In this document: piece after piece, positions 1 to 6,252 of the stretch
Numbering within the stretch: position 1 is the first letter of the stretch
Layout of the letters: every line of letters begins with the position of its first letter
Source: Hydrogenophaga sp.
GTDB lineage: Bacteria > Pseudomonadota > Gammaproteobacteria > Burkholderiales > Burkholderiaceae_C
NCBI GenBank assembly: GCA_020047875.1
Contig: JAIFNE010000062.1
Coordinates: forward strand, 1-8,551
Length of the DNA stretch: 8,551 bases
Direction: 5' to 3'
The notes under the pieces: generated by a model
The model's database searches: none
Told to the model about the DNA's origin: nothing
What the model saw: only the letters and a program-made list of their open reading frames with translations
Translations under genes and position numbers: made by a program

Positions 1-846
1 CGCCAGACCGCGGCCATGGCCGAAGGCCTGAACGTGGTCGGCCTCATGAACGTGCAGTTCGCCATTCAGGAGACCGATGGCACCGGGGCCAAAAAAGATG
101 TGATCTTCGTGCTGGAAGTGAACCCGCGCGCCTCGCGTACCGTGCCCTTCGTGTCCAAGGCCACCGGCATACAGCTGGCCAAGGTGGCCGCCCGCTGCAT
201 GGCAGGCCAGACGCTGGACCAACAAGGCATCGGCGCCGAGGTGCACCCACCGTACTTCAGCGTCAAGGAAGCGGTGTTTCCTTTCGTGAAGTTCCCGGGT
301 GTGGACACCATCCTGGGCCCCGAGATGAAATCGACCGGGGAGGTGATGGGTGTGGCCAAGACGTTTGGGGAAGCGTTTGTCAAAAGCCAGCTCGGCGCCG
401 GCACACACCTGCCCCGAGCCAAGAGGGCCGATGGCTCATCGTCTGGCAAGGTGTTCCTCACGGTGAAAAACAGCGACAAACCTCGCGCGGTCGAGGTGGC
501 GCGGCAGCTGGCCGCCATGGGGTTTGAGCTGGTCGCCACCCGGGGCACGGCCGCCGCCATCTCGGCTGCTGGCATTGCGGTGGACACGGTGAACAAGGTC
601 ACCGAGGGCCGGCCGCACATTGTGGACATGATCAAGAGTGACGGCATCGTGCTGGTCATCAACACGGTGGAGGAGCGCCGCAACGCGATTGCGGACTCTG
701 TCGCCATCCGCACCTCGGCGCTGTTGGCCCGCGTGACGACCTACACCACCATTGCAGGCGCGGAAGCGGCGGTCGAGGGCATGGCGTATCTGGACAACCT
801 GGGTGTGATCTCAGTGCAGGAGATGCACGCGCAGCTGCGCGCCTGA
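1..846 (+). CDS. carB: Carbamoyl-phosphate synthase large subunit, C-terminal part (cut by window start)
   Basis: CarB makes carbamoyl phosphate from bicarbonate, ammonia (from CarA) and two ATP, for pyrimidine and arginine synthesis in the cytoplasm. The reading frame is open from base 1, so the gene begins upstream. The 281 residues seen match roughly the last quarter of a protein of about 1,070-1,080 residues. Residues 39-45 (EVNPRAS) carry the Glu and Asn metal ligands of the second ATP-grasp domain, followed by RTVPFVSKATG. From about residue 150 there is the MGS-like allosteric domain, with LVATRGTA (177-184), NKVTEGRPHI (198-207) and VINT (219-222). The end VISVQEMHAQ is typical of the family. 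A short insertion before EVNPRAS (TDGTGAKKD), compared with remembered E. coli CarB, fits a betaproteobacterium. One allosteric Thr may be replaced by Val (see findings). The stop TGA is at 844-846. Identification is very secure. Confidence 0.97.
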   Translation, partial: RQTAAMAEGLNVVGLMNVQFAIQETDGTGAKKDVIFVLEVNPRASRTVPFVSKATGIQLAKVAARCMAGQTLDQQGIGAEVHPPYFSVKEAVFPFVKFPGVDTILGPEMKSTGEVMGVAKTFGEAFVKSQLGAGTHLPRAKRADGSSSGKVFLTVKNSDKPRAVEVARQLAAMGFELVATRGTAAAISAAGIAVDTVNKVTEGRPHIVDMIKSDGIVLVINTVEERRNAIADSVAIRTSALLARVTTYTTIAGAEAAVEGMAYLDNLGVISVQEMHAQLRA

Positions 847-878
847 TGCCGGGGGCGGCGTAGCCGCGCCGTGGATCT

Positions 879-907
879 GCCTGGGTGGTGTCCGCGGTAG
901 GCATAAT
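879..907 (+). promoter_or_regulatory. Candidate promoter for greA, inside the carB-greA gap
   Basis: A CATAAT at 902-907 matches the sigma70 -10 box at five of six positions. No good -35 box lies 16-18 bases upstream (the region near 879-884 reads GCCTGG), so the assignment rests on the -10 box alone. Transcription would start near 913-915, just before the hairpin at 920-945, giving greA a leader of about 95 bases. The earlier part of the gap (847-878) is GC-rich, with only a short 5-bp stem (GCGGC/GCCGC at 855-867) and no T tract. Confidence 0.4.
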
Positions 908-919
908 GTGGGTCTTATC

Positions 920-954
920 ACCGCCGACCGGTCTCGCTCGGCGGTTTCCTTTTT
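920..954 (+). terminator. Intrinsic terminator-like hairpin between carB and greA
   Basis: A perfect 8-bp stem, ACCGCCGA (920-927) with TCGGCGGT (938-945), encloses a 10-base loop and is followed by a T-rich run (945-947 and 950-954, split by CC). This is the form of a rho-independent terminator on the + strand. It could end carB transcripts. If the promoter at 902-907 is real, it also sits in the greA leader, where it would act as an attenuator and release a very short RNA. The interrupted T tract suggests incomplete termination, which would let some carB transcription reach greA. Confidence 0.65.
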
Positions 955-1008
955 CCGCGCTCAATGCACAGCCCATGCCATGCGAGCGCCTGCCAGCTGG
1001 AGAGCGCC

Positions 1009-1485
1009 ATGGCCACCATTCCGATCACCCTGCGCGGTGCAGAAAAACTCAAGTCTGAGCTGCACCAGCTCAAGACCGTGGAGCGGCCTGGGGTGATCAA
1101 CGCCATTGCCGAGGCGCGCGCGCAGGGCGATTTGAGCGAGAACGCCGAATACGACGCTGCCAAAGACCGTCAGGGCTTCATTGAAGGTCGCATTGCCGAG
1201 ATTGAAAGCAAGTTGTCGATGGCGCAGATCATCGATCCCAGTGCGCTCGATGCTGGCGGCCGGGTGGTGTTTGGTGCCACGGTGGACCTGGAGGATCAGG
1301 CCAGCGGCGCCGGGGTGACCTACCAGATCGTCGGGGAAGACGAGGCCGACATCAAGCTTGGCCTTGTCAACATCAGCAGCCCGATCGCGCGCTCGCTGAT
1401 TGGCAAGGAAGAGGGCGATGTGGCCGAGGTGCAGGCACCCGGCGGCACGAGGCGCTATGAGGTGGTGGCGGTTCGCTACGTCTGA
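1009..1485 (+). CDS. greA: Transcription elongation factor GreA
   Basis: GreA enters the secondary channel of stalled RNA polymerase and stimulates cleavage of backtracked RNA. The start at 1009 gives 158 residues, the same length as E. coli GreA, and has a Shine-Dalgarno GGAG at 999-1002 with six bases before ATG. An ATG further upstream at 964 would add 15 residues unlike the family and is rejected. Residues 1-75 form the antiparallel coiled coil. Its tip, GDLSENAEYDAAKDRQ (40-55), holds the acidic pair D41 and E44 needed for cleavage. Residues 80-158 form the FKBP-like C-terminal domain, with GLVNISSPIARSLIGKEEGD (118-137). It probably forms an operon with the membrane protein gene that starts 12 bases after its stop. 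Its leader hairpin may regulate expression. Identification is secure. Confidence 0.97.
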   Translation: MATIPITLRGAEKLKSELHQLKTVERPGVINAIAEARAQGDLSENAEYDAAKDRQGFIEGRIAEIESKLSMAQIIDPSALDAGGRVVFGATVDLEDQASGAGVTYQIVGEDEADIKLGLVNISSPIARSLIGKEEGDVAEVQAPGGTRRYEVVAVRYV

Positions 1486-1497
1486 GCGGCGGCGTCT

Positions 1498-1953
1498 GTG
1501 CTGTTTGCCCGACTTCCCGTGCTGGTGGCCGCCCTGTGGTGGGGTGGCATTTCTGCGCTGAGCTTTGTGGCTGTGCCCACGCTGTTCGCCAGTTTGGGCA
1601 GTCCAGCCATGGCGGGGCCGGTGGCCGCGCGGCTGTTTTCCCTGCAGTGCTGGGCTGGTCTGTCGTTGGGTTTGATTGTGCTGCTGCTTCTTCGACGTGA
1701 GCGCGGTCTGGTTGCCGAGCAGGTGGCTTCACCAGATCAGGCGGCCGGTTTGCAGACGATTCTGACCAGCATGGGCTGGGTGCTGCTGGCGATGCTCCTG
1801 GCCTTGCTGCAGGAGTTCGGCGTTGCCGAGCGAATCGTCACCGCGCGCGCCAGCGGCGGCGATCTGCGGCTGTGGCACACGCTGGGCAGTGCGATGGTGC
1901 TGGGCCAGTGGCTGTGTGCTGGCGTGTTGTTGTGGCGGCTGAGTAAAAGATAA
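1498..1953 (+). CDS. DUF4149-type small membrane protein, function unknown
   Basis: This is a 151-residue hydrophobic protein with four likely membrane helices at about residues 7-29, 46-66, 88-107 and 127-147. The N-terminal pattern ALWWGG...SFVAVPTLF followed by a short loop resembles DUF4149 (TMEM205-like) proteins often found after greA in Burkholderiales; I recognise this from memory. It probably sits in the inner membrane; I know of no established function. The start is the GTG at 1498. The frame is closed upstream by the greA stop itself, which is in the same frame, and no ATG lies near. No clear Shine-Dalgarno is visible, only a GC-rich GCGGCGGCG, so translation is probably coupled to greA across the 12-base gap. 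The basic RRERG after helix 2 and the C-terminal KR suggest cytoplasmic sides by the positive-inside rule. The family call is fairly sure; the role is not known. Confidence 0.8.
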   Translation: MLFARLPVLVAALWWGGISALSFVAVPTLFASLGSPAMAGPVAARLFSLQCWAGLSLGLIVLLLLRRERGLVAEQVASPDQAAGLQTILTSMGWVLLAMLLALLQEFGVAERIVTARASGGDLRLWHTLGSAMVLGQWLCAGVLLWRLSKR

Positions 1954-1958
1954 CCCTT

Positions 1959-1977
1959 GCCCTTCCCAACAAAGGGC
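1959..1977. terminator. Weak hairpin in the convergent gap between the DUF4149 gene and folD
   Basis: GCCCTT (1959-1964) pairs with AAGGGC (1972-1977) around a 7-base loop. On the + strand no T run follows. On the - strand it is followed after a few bases by TTATCTTTT, so it could weakly terminate folD transcripts about 65 bases past the folD stop. The rest of the 89-base gap (1954-2042) has one longer-range 5-bp pairing (ACGGC 1985-1989 with GCCGT 2007-2011) and nothing else I can support. Confidence 0.25.
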
Positions 1978-2042
1978 GGCATCGACGGCCTGGTTAAGCC
2001 AATTCCGCCGTGGGCAAAGTCAATGCGCGCCGACGCTGCGCC

Positions 2043-2888
2043 TCAGCGCCGTTCAGCCGATTCGAGGGTGTTCACCATCAGCATGGTGATGGTCATCGGC
2101 CCCACGCCGCCGGGCACCGGGGTGATGTGACCGGCGACTTCTTTCACACCCTCAAAGTCCACATCGCCACACAGCTTGCCGTGTTCGTCGCGGTTCATCC
2201 CGACATCGATCACCACCGCGCCGGGTTTGACCATGTCGGCGGTGAGCACCTGGCGCCGGCCCACGGCGGCCACCACCACATCGGCCTGGCGGGTGAACGC
2301 GCCGATGTCGGTCGTGCCGCTGTGGCAGATGGTCACGGTGGCGTTGGCCTGCAGCAGCAACAAGGCCATGGGCTTGCCCACTGTGTTGCTGCGCCCGATC
2401 ACAACCGCATGCTTTCCTTTGAGTTCAATGCCGGTGGTTTCGATGAGCTTCATGCAGCCGTAGGGCGTGCACGGGCGAAAACCGGGCAGACCCGCCATCA
2501 GGTCGCCGGCGCTTTGTACCGAGTAGCCATCGACATCCTTGGCGGTGGAGATGGTCTCGATCACGCGCTGGGGGTTGATGTGCCTGGGCAGCGGCATCTG
2601 CACCAGGATGCCGTGGATGCTGGGATCGGCGTTGAGCGCCTGGATGCGCGCCAGCAAAGCCTCTTCGCTCAGCGTGGCGTCGTACTTCTCGAACACCGAG
2701 TGAATGCCGGTCTCGCCACAGGCCTTGACCTTGTTGCGCACATAGACCGCCGAAGCGGGATCTTCGCCAACCAGAATCACCGCGAGACCCGGCGTGACGC
2801 CGCGGGCCTTGAGTGCCGCCGTGCGGGCGGCAACATCGGTTCGGAGCTGGCGGGAGAGGGCGTTGCCGTCGATCAGTTGGGCTGTCAT
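2043..2888 (-). CDS. folD: Bifunctional methylene-tetrahydrofolate dehydrogenase / methenyl-tetrahydrofolate cyclohydrolase
   Basis: FolD interconverts 5,10-methylene-THF and 10-formyl-THF using NADP+, supplying one-carbon units for purine and formyl-methionine synthesis. The product is 281 residues, normal for the family. Residues 49-53 (YVRNK) carry the catalytic Tyr49 and Lys53. GILVQMPLP (93-101) carries Gln97; VQLPLP is more usual. KDVDG (117-121) carries Asp120. The NADP-binding loop is GRSNTVGKP (165-173), and the C-terminal signature TPVPGGVGPMT spans 256-266. MTAQLIDG is the expected family start, but no Shine-Dalgarno is visible before ATG (the - strand reads CCACGCCACCCAC). A terminator-like hairpin lies just upstream, so folD is probably not simply the third gene of the two-component operon. 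No separate promoter was identified. Function is secure; expression is uncertain. Confidence 0.97.
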   Translation of the reverse strand: MTAQLIDGNALSRQLRTDVAARTAALKARGVTPGLAVILVGEDPASAVYVRNKVKACGETGIHSVFEKYDATLSEEALLARIQALNADPSIHGILVQMPLPRHINPQRVIETISTAKDVDGYSVQSAGDLMAGLPGFRPCTPYGCMKLIETTGIELKGKHAVVIGRSNTVGKPMALLLLQANATVTICHSGTTDIGAFTRQADVVVAAVGRRQVLTADMVKPGAVVIDVGMNRDEHGKLCGDVDFEGVKEVAGHITPVPGGVGPMTITMLMVNTLESAERR

Positions 2889-2910
2889 GTGGGTGGGCGT
2901 GGCGGGTGTT

Positions 2911-2947
2911 GAAACAGAAACGCCCGCCGGAACAGGTCGGCGGGCGT
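2911..2947 (-). terminator. Intrinsic terminator after the response regulator gene
   Basis: A perfect 10-bp GC-rich stem pairs ACGCCCGCCG (2920-2929) with CGGCGGGCGT (2938-2947) around an 8-base loop. Read on the - strand, it is followed at once by TTTCTGTTTC (2920-2911). It begins 20 bases after the response regulator stop at 2968 and ends about 22 bases before the folD ATG. This is the best terminator candidate in the window and should end the kinase-regulator transcript before folD. Read on the + strand, the stem is followed by CGGTGTGAGG, not T-rich, so it is one-directional. Confidence 0.75.
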
Positions 2948-2967
2948 CGGTGTGAGGTTGCTGCGGG

Positions 2968-3594
2968 TCAGGCCTTGGCGGCGGTGGGTCCGAGCGCGAT
3001 CTTGAGCAGGTCGGCCACGGTATTGGCGCCAAGTTTTTCCATGATGTTGGCCCGGTGCGCTTCCACCGTTTTGATGCTGATGCCGAGGTCGTCGGCAATC
3101 TGCTTGTTGAGCCGTCCAGCGACGATGCGCTCCAGCACCTGGGCCTCGCGGGTGGTGAGTTTGGACATCAGCGCATCGCGGCTGGCGGCCTGCTGGTGCT
3201 GGGCGAAGGCGTCCTTGGCCGTGTCGAGCATGCGCTCGACGAGGCTGACCAGCTGGTCTTCCTTGAACGGCTTCTGGATGAAATCGAGCGCGCCCTTTTT
3301 CATCGACTCAACCGCCATCGGCACATCGCCATGGCCGGTGATGAACACGATGGGCAAGGGCGACTGGCGTTCGATCAGGCGCTCCTGGAGTTCCATGCCG
3401 GTCATGCCGCCCATGCGTATGTCGGCAATCAGGCAAGCCACCTCGCGCGCGTCGTAGCGGCTGAGGAAAGCCTCGGCAGATTCGAAGCACCGCACCCGGA
3501 AGTCTTTGCCTTCCAGCAGCCACTGCAAGGAGTCGCGCACCGCCTCGTCGTCGTCAACAACGTAGACCGTGCCTCTTTTGGGAATCAAACTCAT
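2968..3594 (-). CDS. FixJ/NarL-type two-component response regulator
   Basis: This is a cytoplasmic DNA-binding regulator, presumably phosphorylated by the kinase encoded just upstream. The product is 208 residues, typical for FixJ-like proteins. The receiver domain (8-125) has the acidic pair D14/D15 in VYVVDDDEAVRDS, the phospho-acceptor D58 in LIADIRMGGM, T86 in VFITGHGD and K108 in FIQKPF, so it should be phosphorylatable. The usual Pro four residues after the acceptor Asp is Gly62. A LuxR-type helix-turn-helix covers about 144-200, with LTTREAQVLERIVAG and IADDLGISIKTVEAHR. The start at 3594 is preceded by AAGGAA (3604-3599) at proper spacing, and MSLIPKRGTVYVVDDD is a usual FixJ-like start; a longer frame upstream lies inside the kinase gene and is rejected. 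Eight bases separate it from the kinase stop. Family sure; targets unknown, aceE being a positional candidate. Confidence 0.93.
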   Translation of the reverse strand: MSLIPKRGTVYVVDDDEAVRDSLQWLLEGKDFRVRCFESAEAFLSRYDAREVACLIADIRMGGMTGMELQERLIERQSPLPIVFITGHGDVPMAVESMKKGALDFIQKPFKEDQLVSLVERMLDTAKDAFAQHQQAASRDALMSKLTTREAQVLERIVAGRLNKQIADDLGISIKTVEAHRANIMEKLGANTVADLLKIALGPTAAKA

Positions 3595-3598
3595 CTCG

Positions 3599-3604
3599 TT
3601 CCTT
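3599..3604 (-). promoter_or_regulatory. Ribosome binding site of the response regulator, overlapping the kinase stop codon
   Basis: The - strand reads TAAGGAACGAG-ATG. The kinase stop TAA (3605-3603) overlaps the Shine-Dalgarno AAGGAA by two bases, and ATG follows after four more bases. This decides the start of the regulator and implies that ribosomes finishing the kinase help translation of the regulator. Confidence 0.75.
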
Positions 3605-6149
3605 AGGGTTCCGGCAACGATGCCGAGGCCTGTTGCGGCGGCTGTGGCTCGGCGCCCAGCTTTGAGATCACGGGAATCCAGAAGCTGAAGCAGCAACCGA
3701 TTACCTCAGACCCATTGTAGAGGTTGCGTACCTGCATCCTGCCTTGGTGCGACTCCACGATGGTGCGACACAGCTTGAGTCCGATACCCATGCCCTCGCG
3801 CTTGGTGGTGTAGAACGCCTCGTAGATGCGTTCGACCAGTTCGTCGGGAACGCCTTGCCCGGTGTCACACACCGAAAACTCGATGACCTGGTTGTTTTCC
3901 ATCAACGCAGGCGCCACCCGCAGCTCGATGGAGCGTTCGCCCATCGGCCGCGCGGCCTGGGTGATCGAGTCCCCAGCGTTGCGCAACAGGTTGATCAGCA
4001 CCTGCTCAATCAGGATCGGGTCCACCATCAGCTGTGGCAGGCGCAGCGCCACATAGGAACTCATGCGTATTTGCTGGCGCCGCAATTCGATGTCGGCGAG
4101 CTCGATCGCGTTGCTGACCATCGGCGCCACCTCCGACAGCGTCGGGTTGGGCTCGCTGCGTTTCACGAAGGCGCGGATGCGGTGAATGATCTGGCCCGCG
4201 CGCTGCGCCTGCCGGGCGGTTTTGTCCAGCGCGCCGAGCAGCTCCTCCTGTGTGATGCGTTGCTCCTGCACCCGAGAAATCATGCCGTTGCAGTAGTTGC
4301 TGATGGCCGTGAGCGGCTGGTTCAGTTCGTGTGCCACGCTCGACGCCATCTCGCCCATGGTGATCAGGCGGCTGGCGGTCTGGGCGCGCTCGGCCTGCCG
4401 GGCCGCCAGGGTTTCGGCGTTGCGCCGCGTGGTGATGTCGCTGGCAATCACCATCTGCGCCAGGCGGCCGTCAACCCAGGTGAGGTAGCGTGTGCGAACC
4501 TCCAGCCAGAGATCGAGCTCCTCGACGAAGACCTCGGCATTTTCCGAACCAGCATCGGTGAGGCTGTCGGTGGGCATGCCGGCAAAGTCGTCGACAGCGT
4601 CGCCCTCGTCGGGGCTGGGGCTTGGCTGGCGACCTGAGAGCTCAACCAGCCGACGGTGGCCCAGGCCGCGGGTGCCAAACCACAGGCGGTACATCTTGTT
4701 GGCGAAAAGCAGTTCGTCGCTACCGAGTGGCGCCACCGAGACCGCCGAGTCCAGGCTCTCCAGCACGGTGGTGAAGCGCTCGTAAGAGGCGGACAGTTCT
4801 TCGCGGATGCGCTTGGGCTCGGTGATGTCGGTCATCGAGGTCATCCAGCCACTCTGGTGACCCTTGGGGTCGATCAGCGGCGACACATACATGCGGGCAT
4901 CGAAAACGCTGCCGTCGCGGCGCTGCACCCGCACCTCGAAACCGCCAGGGATCGATCGGCCGCGCAGCTCATCTTCCAGTCGGGCGGCGAGGATGTCGTG
5001 GTCCGCCTCTGGCCAGTACGGGAAGGGGGCGGTGCGGCCGACCAGCTCGTTGTCGGTCCACCCGGTCATGGAGCAGAACGCGGGGTTTACATAGGTAATT
5101 CGGCCTTGCAGATCGAGGGCCCGCATGCCGGTGAGCATGGAGTTTTCCATGGCGCGGCGGAAGTTGGTTTCCGACAGCAGGGCCTGTTGCGCCTGCACCC
5201 GCCGCCTGATGTGGCGCCAGGTGCCCAGCAGCATCCAAACGGTGAGAGCACTCAGCGCGCCAATGACCCAGAAAAAGCCGCTGCCCACGATGTCCTTGGA
5301 TGTGCGGTAACCCTGCGCCTTGATGATCAGCCCGTTGCCCACCGGCGAGATCGGCACCGCATGTTCCAGTGGCTGGTTGGACCAGGGCAGCAGGCGCGCG
5401 CTCTCGCTGTCGTCTTGCAGGTTGCCCGCCAGCACCCGATCTCGGTCGTCCACCAGCGCCACCGCGTAGCGCGACATGATTTCGGGCGGCATGCCAAAGC
5501 GCATCAATCCATCGACCGCGTATTCACCCATCACGGTGCCGGAAAAGCGCCCCTGTTCGCTCAGGGGCACCTGCAGCTGCAGCGTCGCATTGCGCGGGTT
5601 TTCGCCCAGCGGGCGCGAATAGACCGGTTGGCGCAGGTCGCGCGCGAGGTCGAACGATCCGTCGGTGTCTTCGTGGGTCAGCACGGTGCCGGGCTGGCGC
5701 ACCAGGCCTGGCGGGGTGCTGGGCGAGGCGTAGGTGGCAACCACTGCGCGCCGTGCATCGACCCAGGTGATGGCCAGCAGCTCTGGAAACTGACTCACCA
5801 GCGACTCGACCTGGAACTCAAACTCGGCTGCGGCAATCTCCCGGTTGTCGATGTCGCGCGCCAGCCGCATCAGCTGCTCCTGGCGTTCCAGCAGCCGCAG
5901 GCGCAGGCGCTGCTGCGCGTATTCGACGTCCCGGGTCAGGGTTTCCTGTTCGCGTTCCAGTTCTTCATAGCGCAGGTAGGTGATGGACACCACAATGGCG
6001 CCGAGGAACAGCAGCACTGCTAGCAATGGTGCGAGCGTGGCCACCCGGTCTTGGCGAGAGGGCGACAGACGGCGCCACCAGCGTTTCCACCAGGTGCTGG
6101 AGATTGCCGTGGAGGCTGGCGCGACAGAACGATCCGGAGAGCTGCTCAT
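3603..6149 (-). CDS. Membrane PAS-domain sensor histidine kinase
   Basis: This 848-residue inner-membrane kinase probably phosphorylates the adjacent FixJ-like regulator. After a Trp/Arg-rich cytoplasmic N-terminus (20-33), membrane segments lie at about 40-58 and 290-309. Between them, 60-288 is an extracytoplasmic region starting with a charged helix (60-100) and then a PDC/Cache-like fold by appearance (MGEYAVDGLMRFGMP 207-221), as in DctB-type sensors. A PAS/PAC domain covers about 328-450 (YVNPAFCSMTGW, SMTDITEPKRIREEL). A second, divergent PAS-like region covers about 456-578, with an acidic Ser/Pro-rich insertion at 505-540. The HisKA H-box is MASSVAHELNQPL (H607). The ATPase has the N-box LLRNAGDS (N724), G1 DTGQGV (762-767), an F-box AFYTTK and G2 GMGIGL (786-791). 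The tail after 828 is Pro/Gln-rich. The ATG at 6149 lacks a clear Shine-Dalgarno, and an in-frame TAG 15 bases upstream excludes a longer protein. Ligand unknown. Confidence 0.93.
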   Translation of the reverse strand: MSSSPDRSVAPASTAISSTWWKRWWRRLSPSRQDRVATLAPLLAVLLFLGAIVVSITYLRYEELEREQETLTRDVEYAQQRLRLRLLERQEQLMRLARDIDNREIAAAEFEFQVESLVSQFPELLAITWVDARRAVVATYASPSTPPGLVRQPGTVLTHEDTDGSFDLARDLRQPVYSRPLGENPRNATLQLQVPLSEQGRFSGTVMGEYAVDGLMRFGMPPEIMSRYAVALVDDRDRVLAGNLQDDSESARLLPWSNQPLEHAVPISPVGNGLIIKAQGYRTSKDIVGSGFFWVIGALSALTVWMLLGTWRHIRRRVQAQQALLSETNFRRAMENSMLTGMRALDLQGRITYVNPAFCSMTGWTDNELVGRTAPFPYWPEADHDILAARLEDELRGRSIPGGFEVRVQRRDGSVFDARMYVSPLIDPKGHQSGWMTSMTDITEPKRIREELSASYERFTTVLESLDSAVSVAPLGSDELLFANKMYRLWFGTRGLGHRRLVELSGRQPSPSPDEGDAVDDFAGMPTDSLTDAGSENAEVFVEELDLWLEVRTRYLTWVDGRLAQMVIASDITTRRNAETLAARQAERAQTASRLITMGEMASSVAHELNQPLTAISNYCNGMISRVQEQRITQEELLGALDKTARQAQRAGQIIHRIRAFVKRSEPNPTLSEVAPMVSNAIELADIELRRQQIRMSSYVALRLPQLMVDPILIEQVLINLLRNAGDSITQAARPMGERSIELRVAPALMENNQVIEFSVCDTGQGVPDELVERIYEAFYTTKREGMGIGLKLCRTIVESHQGRMQVRNLYNGSEVIGCCFSFWIPVISKLGAEPQPPQQASASLPEP

Positions 6150-6186
6150 AGGCGATCGAGTCTACGTGAGGGATGTTCAGTGCCTG

Positions 6187-6215
6187 TTTATAAATTTCAC
6201 TAGGTGAAAATAAAG
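6187..6215 (-). promoter_or_regulatory. Weak candidate promoter for the kinase-regulator operon
   Basis: On the - strand TATAAA (6192-6187) is a good -10 box. At 16-17 bases upstream the sequence is TTTATT/CTTTAT (around 6209-6215), only a weak -35 match. Transcription would start near 6180, about 30 bases before the kinase ATG. The palindrome at 6195-6209 would fill most of the spacer, a position where a bound protein would normally repress. Confidence 0.35.
6195..6209. promoter_or_regulatory. Perfect palindrome, candidate operator in the kinase-aceE divergent region
   Basis: TTTCAC and GTGAAA form exact inverted arms around a 3-base TAG. The flanks continue the symmetry imperfectly (TTTAT... 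on the left, ...ATAAA on the right). It lies in the AT-rich centre of the 159-base gap, about 15 bases upstream of the candidate aceE -35 box and within the candidate kinase promoter. It does not match the PdhR operator (ATTGGT...ACCAAT), nor FNR, CRP or Rex sites as I remember them. The symmetric form suits a dimeric regulator, which could be the neighbouring FixJ-like protein or another factor. Confidence 0.5.
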
Positions 6216-6223
6216 GGCATATG

Positions 6224-6252
6224 TTGAAATTAGAAAAAGGCTGTGGGAGAAT
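6224..6252 (+). promoter_or_regulatory. Candidate sigma70 promoter of aceE
   Basis: TTGAAA (6224-6229; TTGACA is consensus, five of six match) is followed after exactly 17 bases by GAGAAT (6247-6252; four of six match to TATAAT). Transcription would start near 6258-6260, giving a leader of about 50 bases before the aceE ATG. The palindrome at 6195-6209 would be centred near -57, a position more usual for an activator than for a repressor. Confidence 0.5.

Noticed and set aside
964..1008. A longer GreA starting at the ATG at 964
   Set aside because: The extra 15 residues are unlike GreA N-termini, and a Shine-Dalgarno sequence at 999-1002 points to 1009, which gives exactly the usual 158 residues.
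2010..2912. A 300-codon open frame on the + strand covering folD
   Set aside because: It is the mirror of folD, whose catalytic and NADP motifs are all visible on the - strand. The product is His/Gly-rich and unlike any family.
4656..6023. A 455-codon open frame on the + strand opposite the histidine kinase
   Set aside because: The opposite strand encodes membrane segments, PAS domains and kinase boxes in order. This frame is rich in His, Arg and Gln with no family resemblance, so it is a shadow of codon bias.
3603..6149. The kinase as a FixL-type haem oxygen sensor, because its partner resembles FixJ
   Set aside because: FixJ-like regulators pair with many kinase types. This kinase has an extracytoplasmic sensor domain between two membrane segments, and I cannot identify a FixL-like haem-ligand His in the first PAS domain.
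6195..6209. The palindrome as a classical PdhR, FNR, CRP or Rex site
   Set aside because: CRP and Rex sites have GTGA to the left and TCAC to the right, the reverse of this order. PdhR sites centre on TTGGT/ACCAA and FNR on TTGAT/ATCAA, and neither is present.
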